A DNA stretch of 64,000 nt from positions 1 through 64,000 of the forward strand of contig NZ_SDPU01000037.1 in the NCBI RefSeq assembly GCF_004168035.1, given 5' to 3'. Numbering within the stretch: the stretch's first letter is position 1; each line of letters starts with the position of its first letter. The notes under the pieces were generated by a model. That model made no database searches, was not told the origin of the DNA, and saw only the letters and a list, made by a program, of their open reading frames with translations. Both the position numbers and the translations under genes were made by a program. The DNA comes from Nocardioides iriomotensis. GTDB taxonomy: Bacteria; Actinomycetota; Actinomycetes; Propionibacteriales; Nocardioidaceae. This document shows positions 34,508 to 42,958 of this stretch, piece by piece.

Positions 34508-34560
34508 TCGGGGTCCCCGCGGAGGTGCGAGCGCAGCGAGCAGCTTCGTGGGGTGATCAT
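34504..34560 (-). CDS. 18-codon linking ORF between livH and livMG
   Basis: The ATG overlaps the livH stop as ATGA. The frame runs through a repeat-like stretch (GCTGCTCGCTGCGCTCGCAC) and its TGA overlaps the livMG GTG start as GTGA. The peptide ([18 protein letters not shown]) has no recognisable function. Its likely role, if any, is to pass ribosomes from livH to livMG. Confidence 0.4.
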   Translation of the reverse strand: MITPRSCSLRSHLRGDPE

Positions 34561-35441
34561 GCTGGAACGGCGTCCTCACGGAGTCGGGAGCCCAGGAGGC
34601 CCTGCGGACGGATGAGCAGCACGGCGAACACGATGGCGTAGGGCACCGCCGTCGCCCACGAGGGCGACACGTAGGCGGCGGTCATCGTCTCCGCGACGCC
34701 GAACAGGACGGCGCCGAGGACTGCTCCGTTGAGGCTGCCCATGCCGCCGAGCACGACGATCGCGAGCAGCCGGGCGATCCACTGGTAGTGGGCGCCGGGG
34801 ACGAACGGGTAGAGGATGCCGGTGATCGCGCCGCCGGCGCCCGCGGCGGCGATGCCGATCGCGAACACGAGCGCCGCCACCGAGCCGATCTTGATGCCGA
34901 CCAGCTCGGCCCCGGCCGGGTTCACCGCGCTCGCACGGATCGCCCGGCCGAGCCAGGTCTTCGTCAGCACCACCCACAGCACAGCCAGCACCAGGACCGC
35001 GACCAGACCGCCGTACACCTGCGCCTTGGGCAGGAACAGGTCGCCGACGATGAACGACTCGTTGCCGTACGCCGGACGGATGGCGGTCGAGTTGTTCCCC
35101 CAGATCGTGCCCATCACGGCCTCCAGCACGAGCGCCAGGCCGAAGGTCAGCAGGACCGTCGACGCCATCGGCGCGGTGCGGATGGGGGCCACGAAGAGCT
35201 TGTAGGTCACCCAGCCGACCACGAAGATGACCGGCGTCGTGATGACGATCGCGAGCAGGGGGTCGATCCCCAGCCCGCTCCACAGCGAGTAGGTGATGAA
35301 GGCCGCGAGGATCAGGAACGCGCCGTGCGCGATGTTGATCACCCGCATGACCCCGAAGATCAGGGTCAGGCCTCCGGCCGCGAGGGCGTACACACCGCCG
35401 AGGAGCAGGCCGAGGACGAGGTTCTGGACCAGCTGTTCCAT
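34557..35441 (-). CDS. livH: Branched-chain-type ABC transporter permease LivH
   Basis: 294 residues, all membrane helices. The N-terminus MEQLVQNLVLGLLLGGVYALAAGGLTLIFGVMRVINIAHG is typical of LivH, as is GGMGSLNGAVLGAVLFG near the C-terminus. It forms the inner-membrane channel with the LivM half of the fusion. Its ATG shares a base with the stop of the binding-protein gene (TGATG), which fixes the start. Confidence 0.95.
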   Translation of the reverse strand: MEQLVQNLVLGLLLGGVYALAAGGLTLIFGVMRVINIAHGAFLILAAFITYSLWSGLGIDPLLAIVITTPVIFVVGWVTYKLFVAPIRTAPMASTVLLTFGLALVLEAVMGTIWGNNSTAIRPAYGNESFIVGDLFLPKAQVYGGLVAVLVLAVLWVVLTKTWLGRAIRASAVNPAGAELVGIKIGSVAALVFAIGIAAAGAGGAITGILYPFVPGAHYQWIARLLAIVVLGGMGSLNGAVLGAVLFGVAETMTAAYVSPSWATAVPYAIVFAVLLIRPQGLLGSRLREDAVPA

Positions 35442-36688
35442 CAGCCGGCGCCTCCCGGGCTCCAGCCGGCCTCGATCTCGGCCGTGGCGGCGTCCTCGGG
35501 GAGCACGATCTCGGCCTTGCCGTCCTGCCACTGGCCGATCAGGAACTCACCCTGCGGAGCGCCGGTCTCGTCCCACGAGAGCGGACCGAGGATGGTCTCG
35601 ACCTCGTTCGCGTGCAGCCAGTCGGCGAGCGCCTGCTGGTCGTCGATGCTGCCCACGGCCTCGACGGCCGCCTGCAACACCTGGGCCGCGGCGAACGCGT
35701 CGGCGGCGTCCTCCGGGACGGCGCTCGTGCCGAACATCTCCTCGTACTTCTTGACGAACTCGGCGTTGCCGGGGGTGTCCGCCTCGGGCGAGTGGCTCAC
35801 GGCGTAGATGATGCCCTCGGTGTTCTCCTCGCCGATGCCCTCGGTGAACTGGTCGCCGAACGACGGGGCGTTGGTCTGGAAGAACATGTCCGGGGTGAAG
35901 CCGGCCTTGAGCATCGAGCGGGTCATGCCGATGCCGTCCTCGAACTGCGCACCGTTCACCACCAGGTCGGGGTCGGCGTTCTTCATCGCGTTGACGATCG
36001 TGTCGAAGTTCTTGGTGTCGATCGCGTAGGTCTCCTGGTAGACCGTCTCGACGCCGGCCGGCTCGAGCATCGCGCGGATCCCGTCGACGACGGGGCCGGC
36101 GAACGGGTCGTCCAGCGTCGGGTACGCCGCGGTCTTGGGCCGCTGGTCCTCGGGCAGGCTCGCCACCCACTCGGCGAAGACCTTGCCCTGCTTGTCGGCC
36201 GTGGCCTGCTGGGCGAAGAAGAGGTACTGGTAGCCGCGACTGAAGATCTCGGGCGAGCCGCCGGCCGGCTCGACGTAAAGCATCTGGTTGCGCTCGGCCA
36301 CGGAGGACGCGGGCAGGTTCAGCAGCGACGAGAACGTCCCGAGAAGGAGGTCGACCTTGTCCTGGCTGATCAGCGCGTTGTAGTCGGCGACGATGGTGTT
36401 CTGGTTGGAGGCGTCGTCCTTGACGACCAGCTCCACCTGGCGGCCGAGGAGGCCGCCCTCGTCGTTGATCATCTTCTGCCAGACCTCGTAGCCCTCCTTG
36501 GCGGCCTGGCCCGGCTGGGAGAACTCACCGGTCAGCGGCAGCGACGTGCCGATCTTGATCGGCTCCGACGACTGCTCGCCACCGTCGCCGTCGCCGCTGG
36601 AGCCACCGCCACAGGCGGCGAGGGCGAGCACGAGCGCACCGCCCAGGGCAGCGGCTTTCCACCCGCGCCGGGTCGAGAGTTGCGACAT
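35441..36688 (-). CDS. Branched-chain-type ABC transporter substrate-binding lipoprotein
   Basis: 415 residues. Lipoprotein signal: basic MSQLSTRRGWK, hydrophobic stretch, lipobox LAAC with Cys26, then a Gly/Ser/Asp linker. The mature part is a type I periplasmic-binding fold of the LivJ/AmiC kind (IKIGTSLPLTGEFSQPGQAAKEGYEVW, LLLGTFSSLLNLPASSVAERN). It captures the imported compound on the outer face. Ligand unknown; similar proteins bind amino acids, amides, urea or aromatic acids. First gene of livK-livH-livMG-livF. Confidence 0.92.
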   Translation of the reverse strand: MSQLSTRRGWKAAALGGALVLALAACGGGSSGDGDGGEQSSEPIKIGTSLPLTGEFSQPGQAAKEGYEVWQKMINDEGGLLGRQVELVVKDDASNQNTIVADYNALISQDKVDLLLGTFSSLLNLPASSVAERNQMLYVEPAGGSPEIFSRGYQYLFFAQQATADKQGKVFAEWVASLPEDQRPKTAAYPTLDDPFAGPVVDGIRAMLEPAGVETVYQETYAIDTKNFDTIVNAMKNADPDLVVNGAQFEDGIGMTRSMLKAGFTPDMFFQTNAPSFGDQFTEGIGEENTEGIIYAVSHSPEADTPGNAEFVKKYEEMFGTSAVPEDAADAFAAAQVLQAAVEAVGSIDDQQALADWLHANEVETILGPLSWDETGAPQGEFLIGQWQDGKAEIVLPEDAATAEIEAGWSPGGAG

Positions 36689-36705
36689 CTTTCCTCCTCG
36701 GGGAT

Positions 36706-36721
36706 CCGCAATCGATTGCGG
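36706..36721. promoter_or_regulatory. LacI-type box A, CCGCAATCGATTGCGG
   Basis: A perfect 16-base palindrome 18 bases upstream of the binding-protein ATG. It shares the GCAATCG core with four other sites in the window (36808, 55367, 56539, 56608). The even-length palindrome with a central CG is typical of LacI-family operators. Confidence 0.7.
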
Positions 36722-36807
36722 TTAGCCGCAGTCTTGTGAGTGGCGCCACACTCTGTCAAGCACCCAGCGACAACGAATTGAGCAACCCATCGGGTCCCGT
36801 CGGGCTA

Positions 36808-36823
36808 TTGCAAACGAGTGCAG
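36808..36823. promoter_or_regulatory. LacI-type box B, TTGCAAACGAGTGCAG
   Basis: A degenerate copy of the same palindrome (5 of 8 half-site pairs). It lies 20 bases before the FAD oxidoreductase ATG and 102 bases from box A centre to centre, in the divergent region. Confidence 0.55.
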
Positions 36824-36843
36824 GACTGGTGCAGATTACGGCC

Positions 36844-38424
36844 ATGCCCGACCAGCCCGTCGCCGACCCGCCACCGCTCCCCGACGAGGTCGAGGTCGTC
36901 GTGATCGGCGCCGGCCACAACTCGCTCGTCTGCGCCGGCTACCTCGCCCGCGCCGGCCTGGAGGTGCTCGTGCTCGAGGCGTCCCCGACGTACGGCGGGA
37001 ACACCCGGACCGAGCCGCTGACCCTGCCCGGCTTCGCCCACGACTCGTGCTCGAGCGCGCACGTCCTGATCCAGAACAACCCGCTGATCCGCGACGACGA
37101 GCTCGACCTCGTGGCGCGCTACGGGCTCACCTACCTGACGACCGACCCGGCGGTCGTGATGCCGCTGCCCGACGGCGACACCCTCGTGATGCGGCCCGAC
37201 CTGGAGGCGACCGCCGACGAGCTGGCGCGCTTCTCGCCCGCCGACGCCCGGCAGCTCACCGCCATGATCGGCGAGTGGCAGGACGGCCTGGCTGCCGCGC
37301 ACGGTCGCTGGAGCTCGAACCTCCCTCCCGGTGACGACGACGTGGCCCGGCGCTACTCCGCCCTGCGCTCGCGCAGCGCGTGGGACGTCGTGCACGAGCG
37401 GTTCGAGCACCCGGTGGTCCGGGACTTCGTGCTGTGGCTGGCGATGGCGACGATCCAGGACCCGCGCCGCCCCGGCACGGGCTTCCTGCCGTCGTCGCTG
37501 ACCGCGGGACGGCTGTCGTTCGGGTGGACCACGCCGGTCGGCGGCAGCCAGGCGCTCCCCGACGCGCTGGTCCGGCTGCTCGAGGACCACGGCGGCCGGG
37601 TCGCCTGCTCCTCCCCCGTCGCCGCGATCGAGGTCGGCAGCGACGGCGTGCGCCGGGTGCGGACGGCGGACGGCCGCTCGGTGGCGGTCACCGGCGCGGT
37701 CGTCGCGGGCGGCCACCTCCAGCAGCTCGCCGGCATGCTCGAGGGCGTCGACGTCCCCGCCGACCTCGCGCGTGCCCGCGACGCCTGGCGGCCCGGGTTG
37801 TCGGTGTTCGCCGTGCACGCGGCCCTGAGGGACGACCTGACCTTCGGCTCGGCGGGCATCCGCAGCACGGCGGCCGGCTTCGGCACCGCCGCCGGGTACG
37901 CCGCCCAGGTGGACGCCCACGAGCGCGGGGAGTGGTCCGTCGACGACCCGTGGCTGCTGGTCGTCGACCAGACCGTGGTCGACCGGTCGCGGGCGCCGGC
38001 GTCGGGTGGCGCGACGTTCAAGATCCTCACCATCGCGCCGTACACGCTGGCCGACGGGCGCGACTGGGCCGACGCCAAGCACGAGCTCGGCGAGCGGCTG
38101 ATCGGGATCGTCGCCTCTCGCGCGGGCGGCCTCGGCGACGGCGACGTGCTGACGTGGCGCGCGGAGTCCCCGGTCGACGTGGCCGCGCACAACCCGCACA
38201 ACCTCGGCGGCTCCTGCCACGGCGGCGAGTTCCACTGGCCGGGCGCCGACGTCGACGTCGTCGCGGGCTGGCCGAGGTACACGACCGACCTGCCGGGGCT
38301 CTACCTGACCGGCGCGACGACGCACCCCGGCGGCTCGGTGTCCGGCCGGCCCGGCCGCAACGCCGCGCGCGCCGTGCTGTCCGGGCTCGGCCTCGACCCG
38401 GCGAAGGTGATGGGCCCGACCTAG
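36844..38424 (+). CDS. CrtI-like NAD(P)/FAD-dependent oxidoreductase
   Basis: 526 residues of the phytoene-desaturase/amine-oxidase superfamily. FAD motif VVVIGAGHNSLVCAGYLARAGLEVLVLE (about 15-42), then GGNTRTEPLTLPGF. The C-terminal flavin signature is LYLTGATTHPGGSVSGRPGRNAAR. It may oxidise a substrate of the divergent liv transporter; nothing in the context suggests carotenoid synthesis (no crtE or crtB). ATG at 36844 is chosen over a longer version that would run through the operator region. The stop shares CTAG with the stop of the convergent membrane gene. Confidence 0.87.
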   Translation: MPDQPVADPPPLPDEVEVVVIGAGHNSLVCAGYLARAGLEVLVLEASPTYGGNTRTEPLTLPGFAHDSCSSAHVLIQNNPLIRDDELDLVARYGLTYLTTDPAVVMPLPDGDTLVMRPDLEATADELARFSPADARQLTAMIGEWQDGLAAAHGRWSSNLPPGDDDVARRYSALRSRSAWDVVHERFEHPVVRDFVLWLAMATIQDPRRPGTGFLPSSLTAGRLSFGWTTPVGGSQALPDALVRLLEDHGGRVACSSPVAAIEVGSDGVRRVRTADGRSVAVTGAVVAGGHLQQLAGMLEGVDVPADLARARDAWRPGLSVFAVHAALRDDLTFGSAGIRSTAAGFGTAAGYAAQVDAHERGEWSVDDPWLLVVDQTVVDRSRAPASGGATFKILTIAPYTLADGRDWADAKHELGERLIGIVASRAGGLGDGDVLTWRAESPVDVAAHNPHNLGGSCHGGEFHWPGADVDVVAGWPRYTTDLPGLYLTGATTHPGGSVSGRPGRNAARAVLSGLGLDPAKVMGPT

Positions 38425-38831
38425 ACCAGCCGCGGCCGGATCGTCCCGCCGGCGAGGACGGCCCCTACGACCGGCCCCGCGACGAGGGTCAGGACCGGGT
38501 GGTCGGTCGTCACGGACAGGACCGTCCACGTGAGCAGGCAGGCGGCGACCCCGACGACCGGCCCGAGCACGCGGTGCCCGCCGCCGAAGTGCCGCACCAC
38601 GAGCGCGGCGGGCAGCAGGCTCAGCGCCACGGCCGCGACGGCACCGCCCAGCCAGAGGCCCACGAGGGTGGAGAGCGACACGGTGTCGTCGGTCGCCATC
38701 GCGACGGCGTACACCACCGCGGCGGACAGCACGGCGAGCGCGCTACCGACCACCGTCGCGAACAGCGCGCCGACCGCGACCGCGGTCGTGCCCACACCGC
38801 GCCAGCGCCAGCTGGTGTCGGTGTCCCTCAT
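38421..38831 (-). CDS. Membrane protein of unknown function (tandem pair, second copy)
   Basis: 136 residues with four predicted helices. Loop sequence RHFGGGHRVLGPVVGVAACLLTW resembles RSFRGAHPVLGPFAAVCAGLP in the gene just upstream, so the two are diverged duplicates. The ATG at 38831 overlaps the upstream stop (ATGA). Function unknown. Confidence 0.65.
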   Translation of the reverse strand: MRDTDTSWRWRGVGTTAVAVGALFATVVGSALAVLSAAVVYAVAMATDDTVSLSTLVGLWLGGAVAAVALSLLPAALVVRHFGGGHRVLGPVVGVAACLLTWTVLSVTTDHPVLTLVAGPVVGAVLAGGTIRPRLV

Positions 38832-39259
38832 GCGACCGGCTCCGGCGCCGGCGCGGGTACGCCGACCGGCCGACGGATCAGCAGGCCGAGCACGAGGACC
38901 TCGACGACGGCAGCCACGAGCGTCCCGGCCGTGAACGTGCCGGTGACGCCGCCGACGAACCCGGCCACCGGCAGCCCGGCGCAGACGGCGGCGAACGGCC
39001 CGAGCACCGGGTGCGCGCCGCGGAACGACCGCACCACGACCATCGCGGGGACGGACGTGAGCGCGGCGGTCAACGGGATCGCCGCGCCGAGCAGGAGGAA
39101 AGGCCCGGCGTGGCCGAGGTCGAGCCCGGTGGCGCCCACCAGCTCGCCCAGCAGGAGCAGGACACCGAGACCGCCGAAGCCGCCCAGCAGGTAGCCGGCG
39201 ACGAGGCTCGCGGCGACGGCGAGCGTCGCGACCAGCCACCATCTCCGCGTAGTGCCCAT
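38828..39259 (-). CDS. Membrane protein of unknown function (tandem pair, first copy)
   Basis: 143 residues with four predicted helices (LVATLAVAASLVAGYLLGGFGG at the N-terminus) and a Pro/Ala-rich tail. It is translationally coupled to its diverged duplicate downstream. I do not recognise the family. Confidence 0.65.
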   Translation of the reverse strand: MGTTRRWWLVATLAVAASLVAGYLLGGFGGLGVLLLLGELVGATGLDLGHAGPFLLLGAAIPLTAALTSVPAMVVVRSFRGAHPVLGPFAAVCAGLPVAGFVGGVTGTFTAGTLVAAVVEVLVLGLLIRRPVGVPAPAPEPVA

Positions 39260-39316
39260 CGGACCCCCTTGCGAGGACGGTAGTCCGCCTGGGGCCGTCC
39301 GCGCACCGGTTCGGGG

Positions 39317-40591
39317 TCAGGCGAGGATGCGGACCGGGTGCTCCAGCAGGTCGACGAGCGCCCTCATCCACTGCGCGGCGACGACGCCGTCGACGGGGCG
39401 GTGGTCGACCGACAGGGTCAGCCGGAGGACCTTCCCGACCGCGAGCGCGCCGTTGACGACGACCGGCTCCTCGGTGACGGCGCCGACGGCGAGGATCGCG
39501 GCGTGCGGCGGGTTGATGATCGCGGCGAACTCCTCGGTGCCGTACATCCCGAGGTTGGTCACGCTCATCGAGCCGCCCTCGAGGTCGTCCTGGCGGAGCT
39601 TGCCCGTGCGGGCGCGGGCGACGAGGTCCCGGACCTGGGCGGCCAGCGCGGTCACGGTGAGGCTGCCGACGTCGCGGACCACCGGGGTGAGCAGGCCACG
39701 CTCGGTCGCGACGGCGACCGCGAGGTCGACGGTCGAGAACCTCCGGATCGCGTCGTCGGTCCAGATGACGTTCATGTCGGGCACGGCGACATGGGCCGCG
39801 GCGGCGGCCTTCACGACGAGGTCGTTGAGCGACACCTTCTGCTCGCGGCCCTCGTTGACCTCCGCGCGCAGCGCGACCAGCGCGTCGGCCCGGACGGTCG
39901 CGCGCAGGTAGAAGTGCGGCGCGGTCGTCTTGCTCTGCGTCAGCCGGGCAGCGGTGGCGCGGCGGATCCGGGAGTGCGGCACGTCGTCGTACGGCGCGCC
40001 CGCGGGCGGTGCGGCGGCGGGGGCGAGCGGTGGGGCGGGCGTCGCGGCGCGCGCGGCGACGGCCTTCTCGACGTCGCGGCGCAGGATCCGCCGGCGCGGG
40101 CCGGTGCCGTCGATCTCCTCGACCGGGATCCCGGCGTCCTTCGCGAGCCGGCGGGCGAGCGGGCTGGCGAAGACCCGGCCATTGGTCTCGACAGGCTCGA
40201 CCCGCCGGGACTGCTCGACCAGCCGGGACGGCTCGACCACCCGGGGAGCGGGGTCGGGCACGTCCCGCCGCTCCGGCACGACCGCGTCGGCCGGCGACGT
40301 CTCGGCGACGCCGAGCTCGGCCAGCAGCGCGGCCAGGTCGGCGACCTGCTCCCCCGGGTCGCCGAGCACCGCGATCGGGGCGCCGACCTCGACCTGGGCG
40401 CCCGGCGGGACGAGCACCTTGAGCACGACGCCGGGCTCCTCCGCCTCGACGTCGACGACGGCCTTCTCGGTCTCGACGGTGGCGATCGTGTCCTCGGCGG
40501 CGAACGACGCGTTCTCGGCGACGGTCCAGTCCGACAGCACCGCCTCGGTGGCGTTGGCCGCGACCTCGGGCATCCGCAGCAGGCGGGCCAC
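39317..40591 (-). CDS. 2-oxoacid dehydrogenase E2 (dihydrolipoamide acyltransferase)
   Basis: 424 residues. One lipoyl domain with lipoyl Lys43 in ETEKAVVDV; an E3/E1-binding peripheral domain (PLARRLAKDAGIPVEEIDGTG, about 142-178); a catalytic domain with the active-site motif SVDHRPVDG (His397). It transfers the acyl group from E1 to CoA. Residues about 115-136 (VVEPSRLVEQSRRVEPVE) come from a dispersed DNA repeat lying in the first interdomain linker. GTG start one base after the E1 stop. No E3 gene is nearby. Confidence 0.93.
   Translation of the reverse strand: MARLLRMPEVAANATEAVLSDWTVAENASFAAEDTIATVETEKAVVDVEAEEPGVVLKVLVPPGAQVEVGAPIAVLGDPGEQVADLAALLAELGVAETSPADAVVPERRDVPDPAPRVVEPSRLVEQSRRVEPVETNGRVFASPLARRLAKDAGIPVEEIDGTGPRRRILRRDVEKAVAARAATPAPPLAPAAAPPAGAPYDDVPHSRIRRATAARLTQSKTTAPHFYLRATVRADALVALRAEVNEGREQKVSLNDLVVKAAAAAHVAVPDMNVIWTDDAIRRFSTVDLAVAVATERGLLTPVVRDVGSLTVTALAAQVRDLVARARTGKLRQDDLEGGSMSVTNLGMYGTEEFAAIINPPHAAILAVGAVTEEPVVVNGALAVGKVLRLTLSVDHRPVDGVVAAQWMRALVDLLEHPVRILA
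40184..40248. repeat. Dispersed 19-base repeat plus an 18-base tandem repeat inside the E2 gene
   Basis: GGTCTCGACAGGCTCGACC (40184-40202) is the exact reverse complement of 42804-42822. It runs into about three 18-base units beginning GCTCGACC (40195-40248). Together they encode part of the E2 linker in frame. Confidence 0.75.
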
Positions 40592-40592
40592 G

Positions 40593-42773
40593 TCAGTACC
40601 TCGCGATCTCGTCGAGCGCCGCGACGACCTCGTCGGCCTGGGCGATCGCGGCCCGTTCGAGCACCTTGCTGATGCTCGGCGACGCCTCGCCGCCCGTGAC
40701 CCGCCAGACCGGCGCGTCGAGGAGGTCGAAGAACCGCCGGGTGATCTCGTCGGCGAGCCAGCCGCCGTACGACGTGCCGACGGCGCCCTGCTCGGCGATC
40801 AGCACGCGGTTGGTCTTCTCGATGCTGGCCTCGATCGTGTCCCAGTCGATGCTCGCCCGGTCGAGCCAGCGCAGGTCGATCACCTCGGCGTCGAGCTCGC
40901 CGTAGCGCTCCACGGCCTCGAGGACGTACGGCACCATCGCGAGGTAGCTGATCACCGTCACGTCGGAGCCCTCGCGCCGGACCGCGGCCTTGCCGACCGG
41001 CAGGCAGTAGTCGAGGTCGTCGACAGGGCCGGGCCCGGTGGCGTTGTAGAGGTCGACGTGCTCCAGCACGACGACCGGGTCGTCGAGACGGAGCGCGGTG
41101 TTCATCAGGCCGACGTAGTCGTACGGCGTGGTGGGCGCGACGATCCGCCAGCCGGCCGAGGTCGCGAAGACGCCGGCCGGGTCCATCGAGTGCTGGGAGC
41201 CGTAGCCGGTGCCCATCGCGACCTTGCTGCGCAGCACGAGCGGCACCGCGCCGTCGCCGCCGAACATGTGCCGGGCCTTGGCGATCTGGTTGAACAGCTG
41301 GTCGGCCGCGACCCACATGAAGTCGGCGTACATGAACTCCACGACCGGCCGGAACCGCCCGTCGATCGCGATGCCGCCGGCCAGGCCGGCGAAGGCGTTC
41401 TCGGCGATCGGGGTGCCGAGGACGCGGCCGGGGAACCGGTCGGGCAGCCCGCGGGTCGCGCCGTTGGTGCCGCCGTTGAGCCGGTGCACGTCCTCGCCCA
41501 TCACGACGATGCGGTCGTCAGTCTCCATGCGGCGACCCATGACCGCGGCGACGGACTCGATGAGCTTCGTGTCCTGCACGGCGACGGCGTGCCCGGCCGG
41601 GTCGACGGTCGGAGCGTCGTCGAGCTCGGAGAGGTCGCCGCGCACGCCGACGTCGACGTACGACGGGTCGGGCCACTCCTCGGCGCGGATCTGGCGCTCA
41701 CCGGGCTTCCCGCCGGGCTTGGGCTCGAGCAGCACGTCACCGATGGACGCCATCGTGGCCTTGGCGATCTCGACGCTGCGCGCGAGCTCGTCGCTGGTGA
41801 GCAGCCCACGTCGCTCGAGGTGCGCGGCCGTCAGCGCGAGCGGGTCGCGCTCGCGCCACTGCTTCTCCTCGTCCTTGCCGCGGTAGCCGAACGCGCTGCC
41901 GGGGAAGCCGCCGTTCTGGTGGAAGAAGCGGTAGGTGTCGGCCTCGACGAGCGTCGCGCCCTTGCCCGACCGCATATGCGCAACGGCCTCGCTCGTCGCG
42001 AGGTACGTCGCGAGCGGGTCCATGCCGTCGACCTTCCAGCTGGCCAGGCCGAACCCGGCGCCGCGCGCGGACAGCCGCGGCTCGCCGGTGGCCTCCTCCA
42101 CGTTGGTGGAGACGGCGTAGCGGTTGTTCTCGACGAAGAAGCAGACCGGCAGCTTCCACGCGGCCGCGAGGTTGAACGACTCCAGGGTCGAGCCGATGTT
42201 GATCGCGCCGTCACCGAAGTACGTCACCGACACCGCGTCGGTGCCGGCCTGCCGGTGCGACCACGCGAAGCCCGCCGCCTGCGGGACGCCTCCGCCGACG
42301 ATGGCGTTGGTGCCCATCGCGCCGGCGTCCTTCCACTGCAGGTGCATCGAGCCGCCCCGGCCGTGGCTCCAGCCGCGGTCGAGCCCGCAGATCTCGGCGA
42401 GCGTGCGCAGCAGCACCTCGCGGACCTCGTCGGTCGGCTCGGCGAGTGGGTCGAGCAGCTTGGGCTCGACGTGGTGCAGCGCCTTGGCGAGGAACTGGTG
42501 GTGCCCGCGGTGCGAGCCGTTGACCGAGTCCGCGCTGGTCAGCGCGAGCACGGACCCGACCGCGCCGCCCTCCTGCCCGATCGAGGAGTGCGCCGGCCCG
42601 TGGATCAGGCCGGCACCGGCGAGCTCGAGGACGTACTCCTCGAACGTCCGCACCCACACCAGCTGGGCGTGCATCGTGCGCAGCAGGTCGGGGTCGGCGG
42701 CGTCCCAGTCCTCCTGGGTGGCGACGACCTCGACCCAGGGGGCGTCGGGGACGAGCCGGCGGTGCTCGGGCAT
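40593..42773 (-). CDS. 2-oxoacid dehydrogenase E1, fused alpha and beta subunits
   Basis: 726 residues. The N-terminal half is E1-alpha with the thiamine-diphosphate motif GDGAINIGSTLESFNLAAAWKLPVCFFVENN. The C-terminal half (from about 385) is E1-beta (VVMGEDVHRLNGGTNGATRGL, PIAENAFAGLAGGIAIDG, SVTVISYLAM-like VTVISYLAM). The complex decarboxylates a 2-oxo acid and passes the acyl group to E2. The substrate (pyruvate, acetoin or branched-chain type) cannot be read. ATG at 42773 has GAGGGAG upstream. Divergent from the VOC-GntR operon across a region with two GntR-type palindromes. Confidence 0.93.
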   Translation of the reverse strand: MPEHRRLVPDAPWVEVVATQEDWDAADPDLLRTMHAQLVWVRTFEEYVLELAGAGLIHGPAHSSIGQEGGAVGSVLALTSADSVNGSHRGHHQFLAKALHHVEPKLLDPLAEPTDEVREVLLRTLAEICGLDRGWSHGRGGSMHLQWKDAGAMGTNAIVGGGVPQAAGFAWSHRQAGTDAVSVTYFGDGAINIGSTLESFNLAAAWKLPVCFFVENNRYAVSTNVEEATGEPRLSARGAGFGLASWKVDGMDPLATYLATSEAVAHMRSGKGATLVEADTYRFFHQNGGFPGSAFGYRGKDEEKQWRERDPLALTAAHLERRGLLTSDELARSVEIAKATMASIGDVLLEPKPGGKPGERQIRAEEWPDPSYVDVGVRGDLSELDDAPTVDPAGHAVAVQDTKLIESVAAVMGRRMETDDRIVVMGEDVHRLNGGTNGATRGLPDRFPGRVLGTPIAENAFAGLAGGIAIDGRFRPVVEFMYADFMWVAADQLFNQIAKARHMFGGDGAVPLVLRSKVAMGTGYGSQHSMDPAGVFATSAGWRIVAPTTPYDYVGLMNTALRLDDPVVVLEHVDLYNATGPGPVDDLDYCLPVGKAAVRREGSDVTVISYLAMVPYVLEAVERYGELDAEVIDLRWLDRASIDWDTIEASIEKTNRVLIAEQGAVGTSYGGWLADEITRRFFDLLDAPVWRVTGGEASPSISKVLERAAIAQADEVVAALDEIARY

Positions 42774-42803
42774 GGGACTCCCTCGGGTGGTCGGCTTCCG
42801 GGT

Positions 42804-42822
42804 GGTCGAGCCTGTCGAGACC
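42804..42822. repeat. Dispersed repeat GGTCGAGCCTGTCGAGACC
   Basis: 19 bases, exact reverse complement of the copy inside the E2 gene at 40184-40202. TGTCGAGACC is shared with 43501-43510. It lies in the E1 5' region. Confidence 0.7.
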
Positions 42823-42837
42823 TCCACGATGGCACAC

Positions 42838-42851
42838 CATTGGATCCAATG
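42838..42851. promoter_or_regulatory. GntR operator candidate 1, CATTGGATCCAATG
   Basis: A perfect 14-base palindrome in the 185-base divergent region between E1 and VOC, 65 bases upstream of the E1 ATG. The GntR-type gene is the second gene of the rightward operon. Confidence 0.68.
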
Positions 42852-42903
42852 TCGAGAGATCGGCCCGGGCCGTCGACACAAGCACGGCGATGTGCTTCAG
42901 TGG

Positions 42904-42913
42904 TTGGATCCAG
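42904..42913. promoter_or_regulatory. GntR operator candidate 2, TTGGATCCAG
   Basis: Shares the TTGGATCCA core with the site at 42838. Centres are 64 bases apart, about six helical turns, so the two dimers would face the same side of the DNA. Confidence 0.62.
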
Positions 42914-42958
42914 TACGCCGTACCGACGAGGTACCCAGCGACGACCAGGAGGACGTGC

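Noticed and set aside
36844-38424. Phytoene desaturase of a carotenoid cluster
   Set aside because: No crtE, crtB or crtY gene is near; the fold similarity is at superfamily level only.
40195-40248. CRISPR-like tandem repeat
   Set aside because: Only about three adjacent 18-base units, in frame within a gene and without spacers or cas genes.
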